Assembly: GCA_027069645.1 (NCBI GenBank)
Contig: JALXEI010000176.1
Span: 1 to 17,788, forward strand
DNA: 17,788 nt
Direction of reading: 5' to 3'
From: Hyphomicrobiales bacterium
GTDB lineage: Bacteria > Pseudomonadota > Alphaproteobacteria > Rhizobiales > JAKIUO01
In this document: piece by piece, positions 14,718 through 17,788 of the stretch
Layout: each line of letters opens with the position of its first letter
Numbering within the stretch: position 1 is the first letter of the stretch
Notes under the pieces: model-generated
Databases searched by the model: none
Seen by the model: the letters and a program-made list of their open reading frames with translations, nothing else
Told to the model about the DNA's origin: nothing
Position numbers and translations under genes: made by a program

Positions 14718-15992
14718 ATGAGCAAATCAAAAAAATCCGGCTATCTGGAGGCTGTGGAAACGGCCACCCGGGCCCTGCGTGATGTGCTGGAGCCAACACC
14801 CCTGCAATATAACGCCTTTTTGTCTGACCGCTACAAGGCGGAGATCTATCTCAAGCGCGAGGATCTGACGCCGGTGCGCAGCTATAAATTGCGCGGGGCC
14901 TACAATTTTTTCCGCAAGGCGCTTCTGACGGATCCGCAACAGAAAAAATTTGTCTGTTCCTCGGCGGGCAATCACGCCCAGGGCTTTGCCTTTGCCTGTA
15001 AAAAATTCAGTGTTGACGGGGTTGTTTTCATGCCGGTCACAACACCACAGCAAAAAATAGACAAGACCCGCATTTTTGGCGGCGAGCGTGTCAACATCGA
15101 GCTGGTGGGGGATATTTTCGACGAGAGCAACCAGGCGGCGATCGATTATGCGAGGGACAAGGGGGCAAAACTGGTGCCGCCCTTTGATCATCCCGATATT
15201 ATCGAGGGACAGGCCAGTGTCGGTATGGAAATGATTTCCCAGGCTTTTCAGAGTGACGGCTTTATCGACCTGTTGATCATGCCGGTGGGGGGCGGGGGCC
15301 TTTCAGCCGGTGTCACGCAGGTTTTTGACGAGATGTCACCGACGACGCAAAAGGTCTATGTGGAACCGCAGGGGGCGCCCAGTCTGAAGCGATCTCTCGA
15401 AGCGGGCAAGCGGGTGAAACTTAACAAGATTGACAGTTTTGTCGATGGCGCGGCCGTGGCGCAGGTGGGGGCGCTGAACTTCGAGCGTCTCAAAAAGCTG
15501 GATCCCGAACAGGTCCGGCTGATCAGCGAGGACAGTTTGTGCGAGACCATCGTGCAAATGCTCAATCACGAGGGGATTGTTCTTGAACCCGCTGGCGCTC
15601 TTGCGGTCGAGGCACTGCGGACCTTCAGGCCGGAAGAACTGGAGGGCAAAAAGATTGTTTGCGTGACATCAGGTGGCAATTTTGATTTTGATCGCCTGCC
15701 GGAGGTCAAGGAACGGGCCATGAAAGCGGCAGGTCTCAAAAAATATTTCATCATTCGCCTGCCACAACGCCCGGGTGCGCTGCGGGATTTTCTGGCCCTG
15801 TTTGGCCCCGATGATGATGTGGCCCGTTTCGAATATCTGAAAAAATCGGCCCGCAATTTCGGTTCCATACTGCTCGGCGTGGAAACAAAAGAGGCCAATA
15901 ATTTCAAGACTCTGGAAAAGAATATGAAAGAGGCCGGTATCCACTATGAAGATATTACCAATGATGAACTGATTGCCAGTTTTGTGATTTGA
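14718..15992 (+). CDS. ilvA: Threonine ammonia-lyase (biosynthetic threonine dehydratase) IlvA
   Basis: A PLP enzyme that deaminates threonine to 2-oxobutanoate, the committed step of isoleucine synthesis. In the 424-aa product the PLP lysine is K57 in RSYKLRGAYN, CSSAGNHAQGFAF is the substrate loop, and PVGGGGLSAGV binds the cofactor phosphate. The C-terminal ~90 residues (from KKYFIIRLPQRPGALRDFL) form one ACT-like regulatory domain. E. coli IlvA is about 514 aa with two such domains, so this is the short form; isoleucine feedback is expected but not shown. ATG 14718 matches the usual N-terminus; the ribosome site is weak (TAAG), so coupling with the GNAT gene is possible. A longer frame from 14616 only overlaps the GNAT gene. 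Confidence 0.95.
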   Translation: MSKSKKSGYLEAVETATRALRDVLEPTPLQYNAFLSDRYKAEIYLKREDLTPVRSYKLRGAYNFFRKALLTDPQQKKFVCSSAGNHAQGFAFACKKFSVDGVVFMPVTTPQQKIDKTRIFGGERVNIELVGDIFDESNQAAIDYARDKGAKLVPPFDHPDIIEGQASVGMEMISQAFQSDGFIDLLIMPVGGGGLSAGVTQVFDEMSPTTQKVYVEPQGAPSLKRSLEAGKRVKLNKIDSFVDGAAVAQVGALNFERLKKLDPEQVRLISEDSLCETIVQMLNHEGIVLEPAGALAVEALRTFRPEELEGKKIVCVTSGGNFDFDRLPEVKERAMKAAGLKKYFIIRLPQRPGALRDFLALFGPDDDVARFEYLKKSARNFGSILLGVETKEANNFKTLEKNMKEAGIHYEDITNDELIASFVI

Positions 15993-16087
15993 TCATCATC
16001 GACGGGTGTCCGGCGCTTTATGCTCCCTGATATTATATCAAAAAGTGAAATGGTTGACTCACCTTTTTCTGTCCCTCCGGCTGTTTT

Positions 16088-16490
16088 GCTTCCCGGACAA
16101 GCGATAGCGCTGATCCGGGATCCAGAGCAGATCGACGGGAGTGTGTTGAAAAAGTGAACTGGAACAATCGCATATCACTTGCGGCCCTAGGTCATAAACT
16201 CATAAACAGGATCGAAATGGCAGGAGCAGATTTGTTTTCCCGCAAGGCGCAAGTTCGCAGGAAACCTTGTGGTTTTCAAGAGCTTGCAACACGGCGGGGG
16301 AGCAAATCTGCCCTGTCCGCAGGATGCCAAAAGCGCTGCAATCCGCGGCCAAAATGATCTTGCTCGTACAAAAGTACGCGCGGCGATCATTTTAACCTCG
16401 TATTTCTGCGCTTTTGGCACCATTCTCGACCCTGTTTATGAGTTTATGACCTGGACCCCGGCGCGACGCTATCGCTTGTCCCGGGGAGCG
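16088..16490. repeat. Repeat family A, copy 3, interrupted by repeat B
   Basis: The left half (16088-16188, from GCTTCCCGGACAAGCGATAG to CACTTGCGGCCCT) and the right half (16453-16490, GGACCCCGGCGCGACGCTAT onward) join into a sequence matching the reverse complement of copy 2 at 11477-11610. The join CCCT|GGACC is CCCTGGACC in copy 2, so removing repeat B restores the element. Confidence 0.85.
16189..16452 (+). repeat. Repeat family B, copy 2 (264 bp, full form)
   Basis: Terminal inverted repeats of about 33 bp: AGGTCATAAACTCATAAACA at the left and its complement at the right, ending GTTTATGAGTTTATGACCT. Inside are a second inverted pair GCCAAAAGCGC (16326-16336) and GCGCTTTTGGC (16408-16418) and a short hairpin CGTACAAAAGTACG (16358-16371), so nearly the whole unit can fold. 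It carries the 45 bp (16337-16381) missing from copy 1. The open frame starting MAGADLFSRK at 16217 is not conserved in frame between copies and is not called. It inserted into repeat A. Confidence 0.88.
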
Positions 16491-16544
16491 TGTGGGGCTT
16501 TCCTCTTTGCTCACTCCAAAGCTCGCGCGGTGCCGCAGGGGCAA

Positions 16545-17204
16545 CTACCTGACCAAAATCTCTCTGGCTCTTTTTATGCGCTCTTCGTCCGGCAGCATGG
16601 GGGGCAGTTCCATGCCATGCATGACGGCCGGGCGCGCACCAACCTGTTCCAGCCAGCGTGCGAGGTTTGGCAAATCATCGGTGGACAGGCCGATCATCTC
16701 GTGACGGGCGACCCAGGGAAAGGTGGCCATGTCAGCGATGGAATAATCCCCGGCCAGATATTCCGCTTCGCCCAGCCGTTTGTCGAGGACTTCGAGCAGA
16801 CGCCGGCTTTCGTTTTTGTAACGCCGGATGACCGAGGGCAGGGTTTCGTCAAAATAGTTGAGAAAGACAACAGCCTGTCCCATCATCGGGCCAATCCCGG
16901 ACATTTGCAGCATCAGCCATTGCAGCACAGTTGAACGCCCTTTGGGGTCTTCGGGCAGGAACCGACCGGTTTTTTCGGCGAGGTAAACAAGTATCGCGCC
17001 GGATTCAAAAACCGCGAAATTATCGGCTTCCCGGTCTACAATGGCTGGAATTTTGCCGTTGGGATTGAGCTTCAGGAAATCGGGCTGTTTCTGCTCGCTT
17101 CTGGAAAAATCAAGGGCATGCAGTTCATAGGGCAATTGCATTTCTTCAAGGGCAATGGCGATCTTGTGGCCGTTGGGGGTGGCGGCGGTGTAAAAATCGA
17201 TCAT
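16545..17204 (-). CDS. Glutathione S-transferase, YfcG/YghU-like
   Basis: A 219-aa cytosolic GST. The N-terminal thioredoxin-like domain starts MIDFYTAATPNGHKIAIALE; Thr9 and Asn11 occupy the positions used by E. coli YfcG to bind glutathione disulfide, in place of the usual Tyr/Ser/Cys. NPNGKIPAIVD carries the cis-proline and FESGAILVYLAEK the glutathione gamma-glutamyl site. The helical C-terminal domain has the conserved SIADMATFPWV. YfcG has disulfide-bond reductase activity, so that is the likely role. GGAAAG lies 7 nt before the ATG. The start follows the MAPEG stop by 1 nt (TAA-C-ATG), so they are one operon. An upstream extension to 17366 would overlap the MAPEG gene in another frame and is rejected. 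Confidence 0.94.
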   Translation of the reverse strand: MIDFYTAATPNGHKIAIALEEMQLPYELHALDFSRSEQKQPDFLKLNPNGKIPAIVDREADNFAVFESGAILVYLAEKTGRFLPEDPKGRSTVLQWLMLQMSGIGPMMGQAVVFLNYFDETLPSVIRRYKNESRRLLEVLDKRLGEAEYLAGDYSIADMATFPWVARHEMIGLSTDDLPNLARWLEQVGARPAVMHGMELPPMLPDEERIKRAREILVR

Positions 17205-17205
17205 G

Positions 17206-17601
17206 TTACAGCTTTCCGATGGCAATATAAATGAGAGCGAGGCCGCCGCCCATACCAACAAGGGCGGTCGCCAGAACGCCGGTAGCGCGGGGCAGGCTGG
17301 TGCCGGATGTTTTGAACAGACCGACGGGATGCAACAGGCGGCCAATGACAAAGGCGGCGGCTGCAAAGCCGATTAACGTGCGGTTGACGCCGGACATTTC
17401 CAGCAGTGCGAGGACAAACAGCACGATGGCGGCGTTCTCGGCAAGATTGCCGTGACTTCGGACGCGGGCGAGCAATTTCGGCTGGTCGCCGCCCAGCCCC
17501 TGTTTGTGCTCATAGCGGCTCGCCCCGGTGATCATCATCAGCACCATTTGCAAATTGATGAGGATACCGGCGGCAATGGCGGTCATGACCGGATAATGCA
17601 T
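17206..17601 (-). CDS. MAPEG-family membrane protein
   Basis: A 131-aa inner-membrane protein with four hydrophobic segments (about residues 5-25, 55-70, 72-90 and 107-128). It carries the MAPEG signature RVRSHGNLAENAAIVLFVLA between helices 1 and 2. The family includes microsomal glutathione transferases; bacterial members of this size resemble YecN and are mostly uncharacterised. GAGGG lies 7 nt before the ATG. Being the first gene of an operon with a YfcG-like GST supports a glutathione-linked detoxification or redox role. A palindromic operator candidate and a consensus -35 box lie about 46-66 bp upstream. Confidence 0.93.
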   Translation of the reverse strand: MHYPVMTAIAAGILINLQMVLMMITGASRYEHKQGLGGDQPKLLARVRSHGNLAENAAIVLFVLALLEMSGVNRTLIGFAAAAFVIGRLLHPVGLFKTSGTSLPRATGVLATALVGMGGGLALIYIAIGKL

Positions 17602-17646
17602 AAAATAACCCTCTGTGTTTGTTTGAATAACACGGGAAAGCTAGCA

Positions 17647-17667
17647 ACAGACCAGTCGGTCTGTCAA
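17647..17667 (-). promoter_or_regulatory. Promoter -35 box overlapping a TetR-type operator for the MAPEG-GST operon
   Basis: ACAGACC-AGTC-GGTCTGT (17647-17664) has perfect 7-bp arms and a form common for TetR/NemR-type repressor sites. On the minus strand, TTGACA (17667-17662) is an exact -35 hexamer whose last bases overlap the palindrome, so the rest of the operator lies in the -35/-10 spacer. The -10 at the expected spacing (around CTAGCT) is weak. Repression lifted by an electrophile or disulfide signal is an inference; no regulator gene is in the window. Confidence 0.55.
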
Positions 17668-17693
17668 TTGAAAATCGACCGACAGGCATGGTG

Positions 17694-17719
17694 TTATAAT
17701 ATCAGAGTGCAAAAAGGCT
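17694..17719 (+). repeat. Outer arm of repeat family A, copy 4, cut by repeat B
   Basis: TTATAATATCAGAGTGCAAA followed by AAGGCT matches the outer arms of copy 1 (right arm, reversed: AATAATACCGGAGTGCAAAA) and copy 2 (TATAATACCGGAACGCAAAA). The match stops where repeat B begins at 17720; the rest of A presumably lies beyond the window. Confidence 0.6.
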
Positions 17720-17788
17720 AGGTCATAAACTCATAAACAGGGTCGAGAATGGTGCCAAAAGCGCTGCAATCCGCGGCCAAAATGATCT
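17720..17788 (-). repeat. Repeat family B, copy 3 (partial, continues beyond right edge)
   Basis: It begins AGGTCATAAACTCATAAACA and follows the reversed right arm of copy 2 (GGGTCGAGAATGGTGCCAAA, then AGCGC). After GCCAAAAGCGC it continues TGCAATCCGCGGCCAAAATG, which in copy 2 lies on the other side of the core. The core is therefore in the opposite orientation relative to the arm. Window end truncates it. Confidence 0.8.

Larger units (their letters stand above)
15993..16544. other. 552-bp intergenic region occupied by nested repeats
   Basis: The first ~95 bp after ilvA show no gene and no clear terminator. The rest is repeat A copy 3 (16088-16490) interrupted by a full repeat B (16189-16452). 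No supported coding sequence is present; the open frames here run through the repeats. Confidence 0.7.

Noticed and set aside
1..17788. CRISPR array, tRNA, rRNA, prophage or transposase gene
   Set aside because: Looked for on both strands; no regularly spaced direct repeats, tRNA-like core or recombinase/transposase motifs were found.

Overview
The window looks like a chromosomal segment of an alphaproteobacterium of moderate GC. The evidence is: a purE-purK pair next to two YdcH/DUF465 genes, a single stand-alone thiC behind a TPP riboswitch, a PleC-like HisKA kinase, a DUF87/HerA-type ATPase, a RluD-type pseudouridine synthase divergent from a small membrane protein, and proline- and glycine-rich protein composition. 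The order cannot be fixed from the sequence alone. No rRNA, tRNA, CRISPR array, phage or transposase gene is visible.

Layout. 1-1437: purK (runs off the left edge) and purE, minus strand, overlapping by ATGA. 1479-1694: copy 1 of repeat family B, just upstream of purE. 1741-2563: two divergent small YdcH-type genes, the second followed by a strong intrinsic terminator. 2572-2840: a copy of repeat family A. 2838-3254: a small exported protein. 3420-4408: an AT-richer three-gene cassette (unknown 147-aa protein, DUF4160, DUF2442), the most accessory-looking stretch. 4535-6640: thiC with its TPP riboswitch. 6788-9697: a sensor-less histidine kinase followed by a HerA-like ATPase. 9814-11379: a Tat-exported thioredoxin-fold protein and dapF. 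11411-11610: repeat A. 11681-12124: a periplasmic DsrE-like protein. 12237-13715: a small membrane protein and a rluD-type gene whose start codons abut as CATATG. 13843-15992: a membrane zinc-ribbon protein, a GNAT acetyltransferase and ilvA. 16088-16490: repeat A split by a full repeat B. 16545-17601: a MAPEG + YfcG-like GST operon with a TetR-type operator candidate. 17694-17788: another A arm split by another B copy.

Most genes are housekeeping: purine synthesis (purE, purK), thiamin pyrimidine synthesis (thiC), lysine and peptidoglycan precursor (dapF), isoleucine (ilvA), rRNA modification (rluD-type) and glutathione-linked detoxification (MAPEG and GST). Genes in the purEK, DUF4160/DUF2442 and MAPEG/GST pairs are spaced for translational coupling.

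The least ordinary content is the repeats. Two palindromic families, A (an inner ~150 bp plus ~45-bp outer arms) and B (216-264 bp), occur repeatedly. B sits inside A twice. An uninterrupted A copy serves as a natural empty site. The three B copies differ by a 45-bp internal deletion bounded by GCGC and by an apparently inverted core between 11-bp inverted repeats. This looks like a non-autonomous, hairpin-forming mobile repeat system; no enzyme that could move it is encoded in the window.
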